From an uncultured Bacilli bacterium (lineage in GTDB: Bacteria; Bacillota_I; Bacilli_A; RF39; UBA660), in the NCBI GenBank assembly GCA_947522695.1, contig CANNTX010000043.1:1-10163 (forward strand): 10,163 bases of DNA. Reading direction: 5' to 3'. How positions within the stretch are numbered: the stretch's first letter is position 1; every line of letters begins with the position of its first letter. The notes beneath the pieces are model-generated. The model did not search any database. It was not told the DNA's origin and worked only from the letters and a program-made list of their open reading frames with translations. This document shows positions 1 through 8,138 of this stretch, in pieces. The translations under genes were made by a program, and so were the position numbers.

Positions 1-1992
1 TATGAAAAAGGATTATATTCTACCGATGGATTTGTTTCTATCGATGATAGTAAATCTCTTATACTAAATGATGATGGATCCTTAGTAAAAAGAGAAGATG
101 AAAGAATTGATACTTATGTATTTTTATATCGTAAAGATTTTGGTTATTGTTTAAGAGATTACTTTAAATTAACTGGTAAGCCACCATTAATTCCTAGATA
201 TGCTTTAGGAAATTGGTGGAGTAAAAATGTTCCCTACAAAGATGAAGAATTATTAAAATTAATCGATAACTTTAAACTACATAATATTCCATTATCAACT
301 ATTGTTTTAAATAAAGATTGGCATATTAAACACGAAGGAACATCATCTGGCTTTACCTTTAATTATGATTTAATAAATAATCCCAAAGAATTAATAGACA
401 CATTACATAAAAATAATATCCATATAGGTTTAAATATTAATCCAATGGATGGAATATCACCAGAAGAAATAGCTTATTCAAGATTTAAAAAAGAATCACT
501 TTATGATGAAGAAGGAATAATTCCCTTTAATGTATTTAATCCTGATATGTTAAATGCGTATTTTGATGAATTAATAAAACCATTATATGAAATTGGTGCC
601 GATTTCTTTTGGATTGATTACAATAACCCTAAAAATCCATTAATAATAAGAACATTAAATCGTTACCATACCGATGACTTTAAAAGATTTTATAACAAAA
701 GATCATTAATTCTATCACGTAATGGTTTAATAGCAGCTCATAAATATCCTATACTTTATAGTGGTGAAACTATAGTAAGTTGGAAAAATCTAAATTTAAT
801 TCCTGAATTTAATTCTAAAGCTTCTAATATAGGTATCAGTTTTTGGTCTCATGATATTGGTGGATATAAATTAGGAATAGAAGATCCAGAACTATACTTA
901 AGATTTGTTGAACTTGGAACATATTCTCCTATTTTAAGACTTTCATCAGATACATCTCACTACTATAAAAGAGAACCATGGCTTTGGGATGTTAAAACAT
1001 ATCTAGTTGTAAAAGATTATTTAAAATTAAGACATCGTCTAATACCTTATATATATACTGAAAGTTATAAATATAGTCAAACCGGTTTACCTTTAGTTCA
1101 ACCAATCTATTATCGTTATCCTGAAATATACGATGAATTAGATTATAAAAATGAATATTATTTTGGAAGTGAATTATTTATCTGTCCTATCACAACTAAA
1201 AAGAACGTTATTATGAATAGAACAGTTCAAAGAATTTTCTTACCTAATGGTATCTGGTATGATTTTAAAACAGGTAAAAAATTTATGGGTGGAAAAAGAT
1301 ATGTAACCTTCTATAAAGATGAAGATTATCCCGTATTTGCTAAAAGAGGAACAATAATACCTCTAGCAATATTAGATGAAAACAATTTAAATGATACTAA
1401 TTCACCTAAAGAATTAGAAATTCATATTTTCCCAGGACAATCTAATACATATAAATTATATGAAGATGATGGATATTCCCTAGAATATCAAAAAGGAGCT
1501 TACTTAATAACAGACATTGATTATAACTACCAACAAAATAATTTTACTGTCATTATTAGACCAACAACAGGTACACCAAATGTAATAACACAAACAAGAA
1601 ATTACAAAATAAGATTTAGAGATGTTCGTAAACCAAGTGATGTAATAGTTTATATTGGTCAAGATAAAATTGATAATTTTGAATATTATATTGAAGATAC
1701 AGATCTTATCGTAATTGTCCAAAATGTTCCAACTAATACCCAATTATCAATAAATTGTAAAGGTAAAGACATTGAAATAGAAGCCGAAAGAATTATTAAT
1801 GAAGACTTAGATTCTATCTTAAGTGATTTACAAATCACAACAGATTTAAAAGAAATAGTAGCAAGCATCTTATTTAGTGAAGAAGATATTAAAAAGAAAA
1901 GAATTAATATTAGAAAACTAAGAAGAAAAGGATTACATCCTAAATATATAACTATGTTCTTAAAATTATTAGAATATATTGCTGAATTATAA
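1..1992 (+). CDS. GH31 family alpha-glycosidase, 5'-truncated by window edge
   Basis: The frame is open from base 1, so the gene starts upstream; 663 residues are visible. It would hydrolyse alpha-glycosidic bonds (alpha-glucosidase or alpha-xylosidase type) by the retaining GH31 mechanism; no signal peptide can be judged. The (beta/alpha)8 core is clear: a WWSKN strand near visible residue 74, the nucleophile motif FFWIDYNN with Asp at codon 616-618 (residue 206), then SGETIVSW (residues 254-261), FWSHDIGG (281-288) and REPW. It best resembles the Firmicute subgroup whose motifs read WWIDWQQ and SGDT...SW...WSHDIGG. A beta-sandwich DUF5110-like region follows around LYEDDG (residue 486), then a charged helical tail of about 75 residues. 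The position expected to be the acid/base Asp is Glu (codon 766-768). Exact substrate cannot be told. Family call is secure. Confidence 0.93.
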   Translation, partial: YEKGLYSTDGFVSIDDSKSLILNDDGSLVKREDERIDTYVFLYRKDFGYCLRDYFKLTGKPPLIPRYALGNWWSKNVPYKDEELLKLIDNFKLHNIPLSTIVLNKDWHIKHEGTSSGFTFNYDLINNPKELIDTLHKNNIHIGLNINPMDGISPEEIAYSRFKKESLYDEEGIIPFNVFNPDMLNAYFDELIKPLYEIGADFFWIDYNNPKNPLIIRTLNRYHTDDFKRFYNKRSLILSRNGLIAAHKYPILYSGETIVSWKNLNLIPEFNSKASNIGISFWSHDIGGYKLGIEDPELYLRFVELGTYSPILRLSSDTSHYYKREPWLWDVKTYLVVKDYLKLRHRLIPYIYTESYKYSQTGLPLVQPIYYRYPEIYDELDYKNEYYFGSELFICPITTKKNVIMNRTVQRIFLPNGIWYDFKTGKKFMGGKRYVTFYKDEDYPVFAKRGTIIPLAILDENNLNDTNSPKELEIHIFPGQSNTYKLYEDDGYSLEYQKGAYLITDIDYNYQQNNFTVIIRPTTGTPNVITQTRNYKIRFRDVRKPSDVIVYIGQDKIDNFEYYIEDTDLIVIVQNVPTNTQLSINCKGKDIEIEAERIINEDLDSILSDLQITTDLKEIVASILFSEEDIKKKRINIRKLRRKGLHPKYITMFLKLLEYIAEL

Positions 1993-1993
1993 A

Positions 1994-2022
1994 TTGAAAG
2001 TATTTTAATATTAATGTATAAT
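1994..2022 (+). promoter_or_regulatory. Consensus sigma-A promoter of the surface-protein gene
   Basis: TTGAAA (1994-1999), a 17-base spacer and TATAAT (2017-2022) lie directly after the GH31 stop codon and 20 bases before the next start. Both boxes are at or one base from consensus at ideal spacing, so the surface protein is probably transcribed independently. I see no terminator between the two genes, so readthrough from GH31 remains possible. Confidence 0.8.
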
Positions 2023-2028
2023 TTAAAA

Positions 2029-2045
2029 GAAGGTGATAGTAATTG
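2029..2045 (+). promoter_or_regulatory. RBS that fixes a TTG start codon
   Basis: GAAGGTGAT (2029-2037) matches the anti-SD sequence well and sits 5 bases before TTG (2043-2045). The Lys-rich, hydrophobic signal/anchor begins right at this TTG, and no ATG with a comparable SD is nearby, so TTG is taken as the real start. Confidence 0.8.
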
Positions 2046-3521
2046 AAAACTATATTAAATTTTATTAAAAAGAATAGAAATATCATTTTATTAATAATAT
2101 CATTTGTGTTTTTAACTATGTTAATTTTAGGTATGACATATGCTTATTTTGATTTAAAAACTGGTGGTGAAACAGAATCTACTATGACTATAGGTGGAGC
2201 AGAAATATCAGCAACATATTCTTTTTCAAACAGTATTAATATAACTGATGCCTTACCTGGAAATGATGTTATAGCATATAAAGATATTACTTTAACCTAT
2301 AAAAACACTTCAAGTGAGGAATATAAAGTTTATTTAAAAACAGTAATTGACTATAGTACATTTACAAACACCGAAAATGACGGAGTACTTTATTATGATA
2401 TTTATAGTGGAACAGATCATTCGACTCTTGTTCAAGATAAAACTATTTTCCCAACAATTACAAGTGGAAAAGCAATTTTAAAAGAATTAACAATCCCAGC
2501 AAAATCATCAGGTACATTATCTTATAGAATAAACCTTTACTTCCCAGAATCAGATAAATTACAAAATCCTGATGGACAATTAGTATTAAATGCTTCTATT
2601 TCAGTAGAAAGTGATAATTCATTAAAGTATACTCCAACACTTTTAAAAAAAATAGATTTAATGAATCAATATGAGTCCGAAACAAATGGACTTGAACAAG
2701 ACGATACAACAGATAAAAACTTAAGGTATGTAGGAGCATCACCAAAGAACTATCTAAAATTTAATAATGAAACATGGAGAATAGTAGGAGTATTTAATAA
2801 TATCACAACAATAGATAAAGATAACAATGAAAAAACAGAATCATTAGTAAAAATAGTAAGAAACGAATCACTAGGAGATTATTCGTGGGACACGTCTGAT
2901 TCAACAATAAACACTGGACGTGGAGTAAATGAATGGAGTCAAGCAGATTTAATGACCGAATTAAATACAGATTATATAAATCCAAATCCAACAAGTGAAA
3001 CTACCTATTGGTACAATGGAATAAAAAAGAAAAAAACAGCTGAATATAATTATAGTAAAAATATAAAAAGTGGTTCAATAGATAAAGTAGCAAAAGTTAG
3101 ATGGAATACAAGTAGAGCAAATTATGGAGCAAGTGCATTAAATTCATATAATCAAGAGAGAAGTACAACATTAATAGATACACCAAGTGATAATGCTCCA
3201 AGAAACAACACATGGGATGGAAAAATAGCATTAATATATCCAAGTGATTATGGATATGCATCAACAGATACAACATGTAGAAGCAAAATAAGTTCATCTA
3301 ATTGTAAAAATGAAAATTGGTTATTTAATAGTGCAATGCAATGGACATTGTCCCCTCATTCTAGCAGTGCGAATTATGTGTTCTATGTCGGTTCTGACGG
3401 GCGTGTCGACGGCACCCATGCGTACCTCCCTACTGGTGTGCGTCCGGCCCTCTTCTTGAAATCTGATGTCGTGATATCTGGAGGAGAAGGAACAGAAAGT
3501 AATCCATATGTTATTGATTAG
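2043..3521 (+). CDS. Signal-anchored surface protein with hypervariable-type C-terminal lectin-like domain
   Basis: The 492-residue product starts MKTILNFIKKNRN, followed by a hydrophobic segment at about 13-35 ending MTYAYFDLKTGG. This resembles the SipW/TasA-type signal region and beta-sandwich of Firmicute matrix or pilin-like proteins (residues about 36-190). A KNYLKF-NETWRIVGVFN segment (235-252) opens the second half, which contains GKIALIYPSDYGYA, a possible disulphide pair (Cys412, Cys421), QWTLSP and a final GVRPALFLKSD followed by GGEGTESNPYVID. The W..SP...GVRPAL layout is that of C-type lectin/FGE-fold domains, including DGR variable proteins. Residues 436-471 are encoded by a GC-rich, A-poor island unlike the rest of the gene. 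It is probably displayed on the cell surface as a binding or adhesin protein; ligand unknown. Surface location and lectin-like fold are inferred from motifs. Confidence 0.75.
   Translation: MKTILNFIKKNRNIILLIISFVFLTMLILGMTYAYFDLKTGGETESTMTIGGAEISATYSFSNSINITDALPGNDVIAYKDITLTYKNTSSEEYKVYLKTVIDYSTFTNTENDGVLYYDIYSGTDHSTLVQDKTIFPTITSGKAILKELTIPAKSSGTLSYRINLYFPESDKLQNPDGQLVLNASISVESDNSLKYTPTLLKKIDLMNQYESETNGLEQDDTTDKNLRYVGASPKNYLKFNNETWRIVGVFNNITTIDKDNNEKTESLVKIVRNESLGDYSWDTSDSTINTGRGVNEWSQADLMTELNTDYINPNPTSETTYWYNGIKKKKTAEYNYSKNIKSGSIDKVAKVRWNTSRANYGASALNSYNQERSTTLIDTPSDNAPRNNTWDGKIALIYPSDYGYASTDTTCRSKISSSNCKNENWLFNSAMQWTLSPHSSSANYVFYVGSDGRVDGTHAYLPTGVRPALFLKSDVVISGGEGTESNPYVID
3345..3475 (+). 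other. GC-rich, A-depleted coding island: candidate DGR variable repeat
   Basis: Bases 3361-3450 are 60% G+C with only 12 A in 90 positions, while the flanking gene is strongly A-rich. From 3348 to 3455, 36 codons contain none ending in A (29 end in C/T, 7 in G), and 3435-3458 is a 24-base A-free run encoding GVRPALFL with CGT, CCG, GCC, CTC and TTC, although the rest of the gene uses AGA, CCA, GCA and TTA. Adenine-directed mutagenesis in DGRs selects against A in codons that must stay fixed and removes A at diversified codons, giving this profile. No template repeat or reverse transcriptase is visible here, so boundaries and assignment are inference. Confidence 0.6.
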
Positions 3522-3533
3522 AAATTGATAGTT

Positions 3534-3574
3534 AACTCCGAAAAAATCAAAATTCTAATGACTTTTTTGGAGTT
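3534..3574 (+). terminator. Hairpin after the surface-protein gene
   Basis: AACTCC-AAAAAA (3534-3546, with one bulged G at 3540) pairs with TTTTTTGGAGTT (3563-3574), a 12-bp stem with a 16-base loop, 13 bases after the stop. The A and T runs are inside the stem and no T-tract follows, so it is a weaker terminator than the next one; it could also act as an mRNA 3'-end stabiliser. Confidence 0.55.
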
Positions 3575-3605
3575 ATTGTTCATATTAAGATAATTTAGAC
3601 ACAAT

Positions 3606-3642
3606 AAAAGGAAGATAAAAATTATTAAACGCTTCCTTTTTT
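3606..3642. terminator. Bidirectional terminator between convergent genes
   Basis: AAAAGGAAG (3606-3614) pairs with CTTCCTTTT (3632-3640), a 9-bp perfect stem. On the plus strand the right arm runs into TTTTTT (3637-3642). On the minus strand the hairpin abuts the stop codon of the TetR gene and is followed by TTTTATT. It would end transcription from both sides. Confidence 0.8.
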
Positions 3643-4204
3643 AAATATTATCCGGAATAAGTATACTCAAATAATTAATAATATCTTGTTTACTATATTT
3701 ATTATCACTCTTTAAATAATTAAGTCCAACCATTGAAACAGCACCTAAATAAAAATTGATAATAACATCAGATGGAACACTCTTTCTATCAATATTACTA
3801 ATATTTAATCTTTTATTAATATCTTTAATAGTAGTATCCAAAATAATATCTACAACTAAACTATTTCTATTACTTAAAATTATTGAGTAATAGATTTTTT
3901 TATGTTCTTCTAAATGATCAAGTAATAGTCTAATTAGTTCCATATAATATTCTTTTGTACTAACAATAAATTTATTTTCATCCAACTTATCAAATAGTTC
4001 TTTTTTTAAAGTATTAAGTAAATCAACGAACAAATCATATTTATCATTATAATGAGAATAAAATGTTGATCTATTAATCATACTTATAGTACATAAATCA
4101 TTTACCTTTATATCTTCAAACGCCTTAGTTTCCATTTCCTTTAAAAGAGCTTCATATAATAACTTTTTAGTCTTAGTAATTCTTAAATCTTCTTTCTTTT
4201 CCAT
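3641..4204 (-). CDS. TetR/AcrR family transcriptional regulator
   Basis: The 187-residue protein has the TetR N-terminal DNA-binding domain at residues 8-59: a first helix RITKTKKLLYEALLKEM, then IKVNDLCTISMINRSTFYSHYNDKYDLF, which carries the hallmark STFY..Y.DKY.L of the recognition helix and the helix after it. The remaining all-helical part (about 60-187) is the ligand/dimer domain, typical in length for the family. The start is ATG with GGTGAT a few bases upstream. It is divergent from the MMPL-fusion operon across a 170-base gap holding palindromes, so it most likely represses that operon and perhaps itself, with release by an unknown effector (a lipid, drug or envelope stress signal). 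The regulatory target is inferred from position. Confidence 0.92.
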   Translation of the reverse strand: MEKKEDLRITKTKKLLYEALLKEMETKAFEDIKVNDLCTISMINRSTFYSHYNDKYDLFVDLLNTLKKELFDKLDENKFIVSTKEYYMELIRLLLDHLEEHKKIYYSIILSNRNSLVVDIILDTTIKDINKRLNISNIDRKSVPSDVIINFYLGAVSMVGLNYLKSDNKYSKQDIINYLSILIPDNI

Positions 4205-4297
4205 TTAAATCACCAATTTAATAATACATCAGTTTATTAAAAATTAAAAGTAAAACAACATTAGTCTATTATTTATTAATACATATTCATAATTATG

Positions 4298-4312
4298 TTG
4301 TTTATCAAACAA
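4298..4312. promoter_or_regulatory. Candidate TetR operator: TTGTTT-ATC-AAACAA palindrome
   Basis: A perfect 6-bp inverted repeat around a 3-base centre lies between the divergent promoters. A 15-bp palindrome in this position is usual for TetR-family operators. Binding is inferred; a 6-bp IR can occur by chance in AT-rich DNA. Confidence 0.45.
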
Positions 4313-4317
4313 AAATA

Positions 4318-4335
4318 TTAACATGTTGGTGTTAA
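4318..4335. promoter_or_regulatory. Second candidate operator: TTAACA-N6-TGTTAA
   Basis: TTAACA (4318-4323) and TGTTAA (4330-4335) form a perfect inverted repeat six bases apart. It lies just upstream of or over the probable -35 region of the transporter operon, well placed for repression. Confidence 0.45.
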
Positions 4336-4374
4336 TTTAGTTTCATAAGTATATTATTATTAAGTGGAGGGAAA

Positions 4375-7300
4375 ATGAAAAAAATAAGTAAATTTATAAT
4401 TAATAATAAAACAAAAGTGTTAATTATATCATGTATCCTTTTAGTTCTATCATTTATCGGTATGAAACTAACAACAATAAATTACAATATCTTAGTTTAC
4501 TTACCAAGTGAAATAGACACTATAAAAGGACAAGATATCTTAACCGACGAATTTAATATGGGTTCTTATTCCATAGTGGTTGCTGAAAACTTATCTCCCA
4601 AAGAAATATTAAACTTAAAAGATAAAATTACTAAAGTTGAAGGAGTAAATGAAGTTTTAAGTATCTATGATGTGTTAGGAACTAACATACCAATTGACGT
4701 TTTACCATCAGAAATTAAAGATAAAATTCATCAAGATAATACCGACTTAATGTTTATAACCTTCAAGTATTCAACAAGTGATGAAAGAACCATTAATGCC
4801 GTAGAAGAAATAAGAAATATCACAGATCACAAATTAATGCAAGGTGGTATGAGTTCAATGGTACTTGATACAATGAACTTATCTAATGAAGAAATAACTA
4901 TTTATGTAATAATTGCTGTTGCTCTTTGCTTAATAGTTCTTGAGTTATCTCTTGATTCATATGTTGTACCAATTCTTTTACTAGCTAACATAGGAATGGC
5001 TATTATGTTCAACTTTGGTACCAACGTATTTTTAGGAGATATCTCATATATAACCAAAGCTTTAGTTGCTGTCTTACAATTAGGTGTAACAACCGACTAC
5101 TCAATATTCTTATATCATGCTTATGAAGATAAAAAAGAAAAAATGAGTAAAGAAAAAGCTATGGAAGAAGCCATCTCTGAAACGTTTACATCAGTAGTAG
5201 GATCATCCTTAACAACAATTGCTGGTTTCCTAGTGCTATGTACAATGAAATTAACATTAGGTACTGACCTCGGAATAGTTATGGCTAAAGGTGTATTACT
5301 AGGAATTATCTCAGTACTTACTATCTTCCCAAGTTTATTACTATTCTTTGATAAACAAGTAACAAAAACAAAACATAAAAAATTAATGCCAAACTTTAAT
5401 AAAATAAATACATTTATTGTAAATCATAACAAAGCATTCTTTGTAATATTCATTATACTTTTAATACCTCTTTACTTAGCCAATAATAAAGTAGAAGTAT
5501 ATTATAAGTTAGATAGATCACTTCCAAGTTATTTAGAAAGCGTTAAAACAAATGAATTATTAAAAGAAAAATATAATATAGTTAGTCCTCAAATCATCTT
5601 AGTAGATAAAAATCTAAAAACAGATGACTTAACAAATCTAACCAATGAATTATCATCATTAAAAGGAATTGATTTAACATTATCAACAACAAAATTAGCA
5701 GAATATGGTCTATCAGATAATATGATTAACTTATTTGATAGTGATAAATATAACTTAATATTAATAAATTCTGAATATGATGTTGCAACCAATGAATTAA
5801 ATAATCAAATCGAAGAAATAAATAAAATAGTTAAGAAATATGATCAAAGTGGAATAGTTGCTGGAGAAGGAGCCTTAATGAAAGACTTAGTAACCATCTG
5901 TGATACTGACTTTAAAAACGTTAACTATTCATCTATACTATGCATTTTCTTAATCCTATTTATTATATTAAAGAATTTTTCATTACCATTCTTACTAATA
6001 ATTGTTATTGAAGGAGCTATCTTTGCTAACATGAGCATTTCATACTTTACAGGTAGTGTTCTACCATTTATTGCTCCAATCGTTTTAGGAACAATCCAAT
6101 TAGGTGCAACAATTGATTATGCCATTTTAATAACTACAACATATGTAAATAATCGTAAAACAAATAAGAGTAAAAAAGAATGTATGATAAATACCTTAAA
6201 TTACTGTGGACATTCTGTCCTAGTAAGTGCTGCTTGTTTCTTTGCTGCCACCTTTGGAGTAGGAGTATATTCTAAAATTGAAATGATCGGATCAATTTGT
6301 AACTTAATAAGTAGGGGAGCCTTAATAAGTATGTTATTCGTTCTAACTATCTTACCTTCAATTCTACTTATATTTGATAACATAATAAATAAAACTAATA
6401 TGAAAGGAAATAAAATGAAAAAATTAAATTTAGCTGCATTAACAGTTGTTATGCTAAGCCCATTATGTGTTTTTGCCAATACTAAAACTGAAACCGTTTA
6501 TTCTAAAATAGATGAAAATGGTAATGTTATTAGTACGACTGTTAATGAACAAATAAAAAATACTAAAAAATTAGATACCATCGAAGATTATACTGAATTA
6601 GAAGATATTTTAAATATCTCATCAAATGATGAAATAACTAAATTAAATAAAAATATAACAATTAATGCTTTAGGAAAAGATGTATTTTATCAAGGAACAA
6701 GTAAAAAATCTTTACCAATAGGAATTAACATTAAATATTATCTAGATGGAAAAGAAGAATCTTTAGATAATATCTTAGGTAAATCAGGTAAAATTAAAAT
6801 CATAATTAATTTTACTAATAATGAAAAACATAATGCTTTAGTTAATGGTAAACAAGAAACTATGTATACACCATTTTTAGTAACTATGGGAACTATGCTA
6901 GATAGTAATGTTACAAATATTAAAATTAATAATGGTAAAGTAGTTGCAAACGGAAACAAAAATATGGTTGTTGGTATCTCTTCACCATACTTAAATAGAA
7001 GTTTAAATATAAGTGAATTGTCTACTTTAAATACATTAACACTATCTTATGAAATTGATAACTTTAAATTACCAACAATGTACTTTGTTGCAACTAATAA
7101 ATTACTTGCTGATGCTGACTTATCTATTTTTAATAAATTAGATGGCTTAAATTCTAAAGTAGATGAATTACAAACTAATATGAATAAAATTGATAATGGT
7201 GCTAGCGATTTATCTAAAGGAATTAATAAATTAAAAAATTCTTTATCATCATCTATTAACAATTTAAAAAATAATAATGAAGATGCTTTAGATGAAAATA

Positions 7301-8115
7301 CTCTTGCTGATATTAGAACTCAAACTATGCAAACTGTTCAAAATACTTTTACTAATGATTATAAAAAGAAAATAAGTGAAAGTGCTTGGATTAAAGTAGA
7401 AGAAAATTTAAAAAATTCAAATGATACTTATGTTACTGACTTAGCAACTAAAACTGTATCAAAAATATTATTATCTTATTTAGGTAGTGAAGAAGCTTTA
7501 AATAACTATATGTTGTGTGTAAGTGGTAACATGGAATCTTGCATATATCTAGCTCAAAATAATTATGATATCGATAAAATAAATGCATTTGCTTTAACTT
7601 TAAAACAAGAAATAACATCACTTACTACAAACACAACTAATTATATTGCTGAAAACGTTTCTAAAAGTGTAGCATCAACAGTTGCCGAAGAAACAGCTAT
7701 AAGTACTGCTGAATCAATAGTTAATACTTTAGCCCCAACCTTATCTAATCAAGTTAAAAATGAATCAATTAAATCATTTACTTCATCTTTAAATACATTA
7801 TATACAAACATTGATTACATCGATTCAAATATGAACTCATTATCAACTGGTATTACAACATTTAACAAAGAAGGTATTGAAGAAATATCAGCATTAGTTA
7901 ATGGTCCAATTGCATCATCAAAAGCTAGAGTAGAAGCATTAAGTAAACTTGCTGACAATTATACATCATATGCATCAAAAAGTACTAGCATAAATGATGA
8001 AACTAAGTTTATAATAGTGTTAGATGGTAAAGAAAAACAAGAAGAAAAAACACACGTAACTGAAGAAACATCTAAAACGAATTTATGGACAAGAATTAAA
8101 AACTTGTTCAAATAA
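4375..8115 (+). CDS. MMPL/RND-type transporter fused to a secreted coiled-coil domain protein
   Basis: The 1246-residue product has two parts. Residues 1-675 form a full MMPL transporter: TM1 at about 13-31, an extracellular domain to about 172, a TM bundle, then the same layout repeated. The proton-relay Asp-Tyr pairs are present in both halves: GVTTDYSIF (D241-Y242) and GATIDYAIL (D581-Y582). Residues 681-701 are a signal-peptide-like segment (MKKLNLAALTVVMLSPLCVFA). The rest has ETVYSK, GKSGK (802-806), an MYTPFLV stretch, a leucine heptad region at about 921-960 (LDGLNSKVDELQ, IDNGASDLSKGINKL) and an LFK end, like the Clostridial YhgE-like heptad proteins often found beside MMPL genes. 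In the fusion this segment would be a 13th TM, displaying the domain outside. GGAGG (4366-4370) precedes the ATG. Probably exports lipids or drugs; substrate unknown. Confidence 0.85.
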   Translation: MKKISKFIINNKTKVLIISCILLVLSFIGMKLTTINYNILVYLPSEIDTIKGQDILTDEFNMGSYSIVVAENLSPKEILNLKDKITKVEGVNEVLSIYDVLGTNIPIDVLPSEIKDKIHQDNTDLMFITFKYSTSDERTINAVEEIRNITDHKLMQGGMSSMVLDTMNLSNEEITIYVIIAVALCLIVLELSLDSYVVPILLLANIGMAIMFNFGTNVFLGDISYITKALVAVLQLGVTTDYSIFLYHAYEDKKEKMSKEKAMEEAISETFTSVVGSSLTTIAGFLVLCTMKLTLGTDLGIVMAKGVLLGIISVLTIFPSLLLFFDKQVTKTKHKKLMPNFNKINTFIVNHNKAFFVIFIILLIPLYLANNKVEVYYKLDRSLPSYLESVKTNELLKEKYNIVSPQIILVDKNLKTDDLTNLTNELSSLKGIDLTLSTTKLAEYGLSDNMINLFDSDKYNLILINSEYDVATNELNNQIEEINKIVKKYDQSGIVAGEGALMKDLVTICDTDFKNVNYSSILCIFLILFIILKNFSLPFLLIIVIEGAIFANMSISYFTGSVLPFIAPIVLGTIQLGATIDYAILITTTYVNNRKTNKSKKECMINTLNYCGHSVLVSAACFFAATFGVGVYSKIEMIGSICNLISRGALISMLFVLTILPSILLIFDNIINKTNMKGNKMKKLNLAALTVVMLSPLCVFANTKTETVYSKIDENGNVISTTVNEQIKNTKKLDTIEDYTELEDILNISSNDEITKLNKNITINALGKDVFYQGTSKKSLPIGINIKYYLDGKEESLDNILGKSGKIKIIINFTNNEKHNALVNGKQETMYTPFLVTMGTMLDSNVTNIKINNGKVVANGNKNMVVGISSPYLNRSLNISELSTLNTLTLSYEIDNFKLPTMYFVATNKLLADADLSIFNKLDGLNSKVDELQTNMNKIDNGASDLSKGINKLKNSLSSSINNLKNNNEDALDENTLADIRTQTMQTVQNTFTNDYKKKISESAWIKVEENLKNSNDTYVTDLATKTVSKILLSYLGSEEALNNYMLCVSGNMESCIYLAQNNYDIDKINAFALTLKQEITSLTTNTTNYIAENVSKSVASTVAEETAISTAESIVNTLAPTLSNQVKNESIKSFTSSLNTLYTNIDYIDSNMNSLSTGITTFNKEGIEEISALVNGPIASSKARVEALSKLADNYTSYASKSTSINDETKFIIVLDGKEKQEEKTHVTEETSKTNLWTRIKNLFK
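6403..6417 (+). promoter_or_regulatory. Internal SD and ATG at the fusion joint
   Basis: AAAGGA (6403-6408) lies 6 bases before ATG (6415-6417), in frame with the large gene at residue 681, and that ATG opens a textbook signal peptide. It looks like the preserved start of a once separate gene. The secreted half could therefore also be made as a free 566-residue protein. Confidence 0.5.
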
Positions 8116-8138
8116 AAAAGAAGAGAAAGAGGTAAAAA

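Larger units (their letters stand above)
4205..4374. promoter_or_regulatory. Divergent intergenic control region
   Basis: This is the shared upstream region of the TetR gene and the transporter operon. Besides the two palindromes listed separately it has a longer-range inverted repeat, AAACAACAT (4253-4261) with ATGTTGTTT (4295-4303). A possible but weak promoter for the plus-strand operon is TTGGTG (4326-4331), 18 bases, TATATT (4350-4355); a repressor bound at 4318-4335 would cover its -35 box. For the minus strand a TATTAT just upstream of the TetR gene is the only -10-like sequence I see. Confidence 0.5.

Noticed and set aside
1504..1743. A 79-residue minus-strand frame within the GH31 gene
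   Set aside because: It lies antisense to the DUF5110-like region, with no SD and no separate codon signature.
3345..3475. Horizontal insertion or sequencing chimera as the cause of the GC-rich island
   Set aside because: The frame is unbroken, the motif order continues on both sides, and the bias is specifically against A rather than a general change of style; not fully excluded without read data.
6201..6479. A 92-residue minus-strand reading frame inside the transporter gene
   Set aside because: It is opposite well-conserved transmembrane coding sequence, has no SD, and its hydrophobic content mirrors the plus-strand helices.
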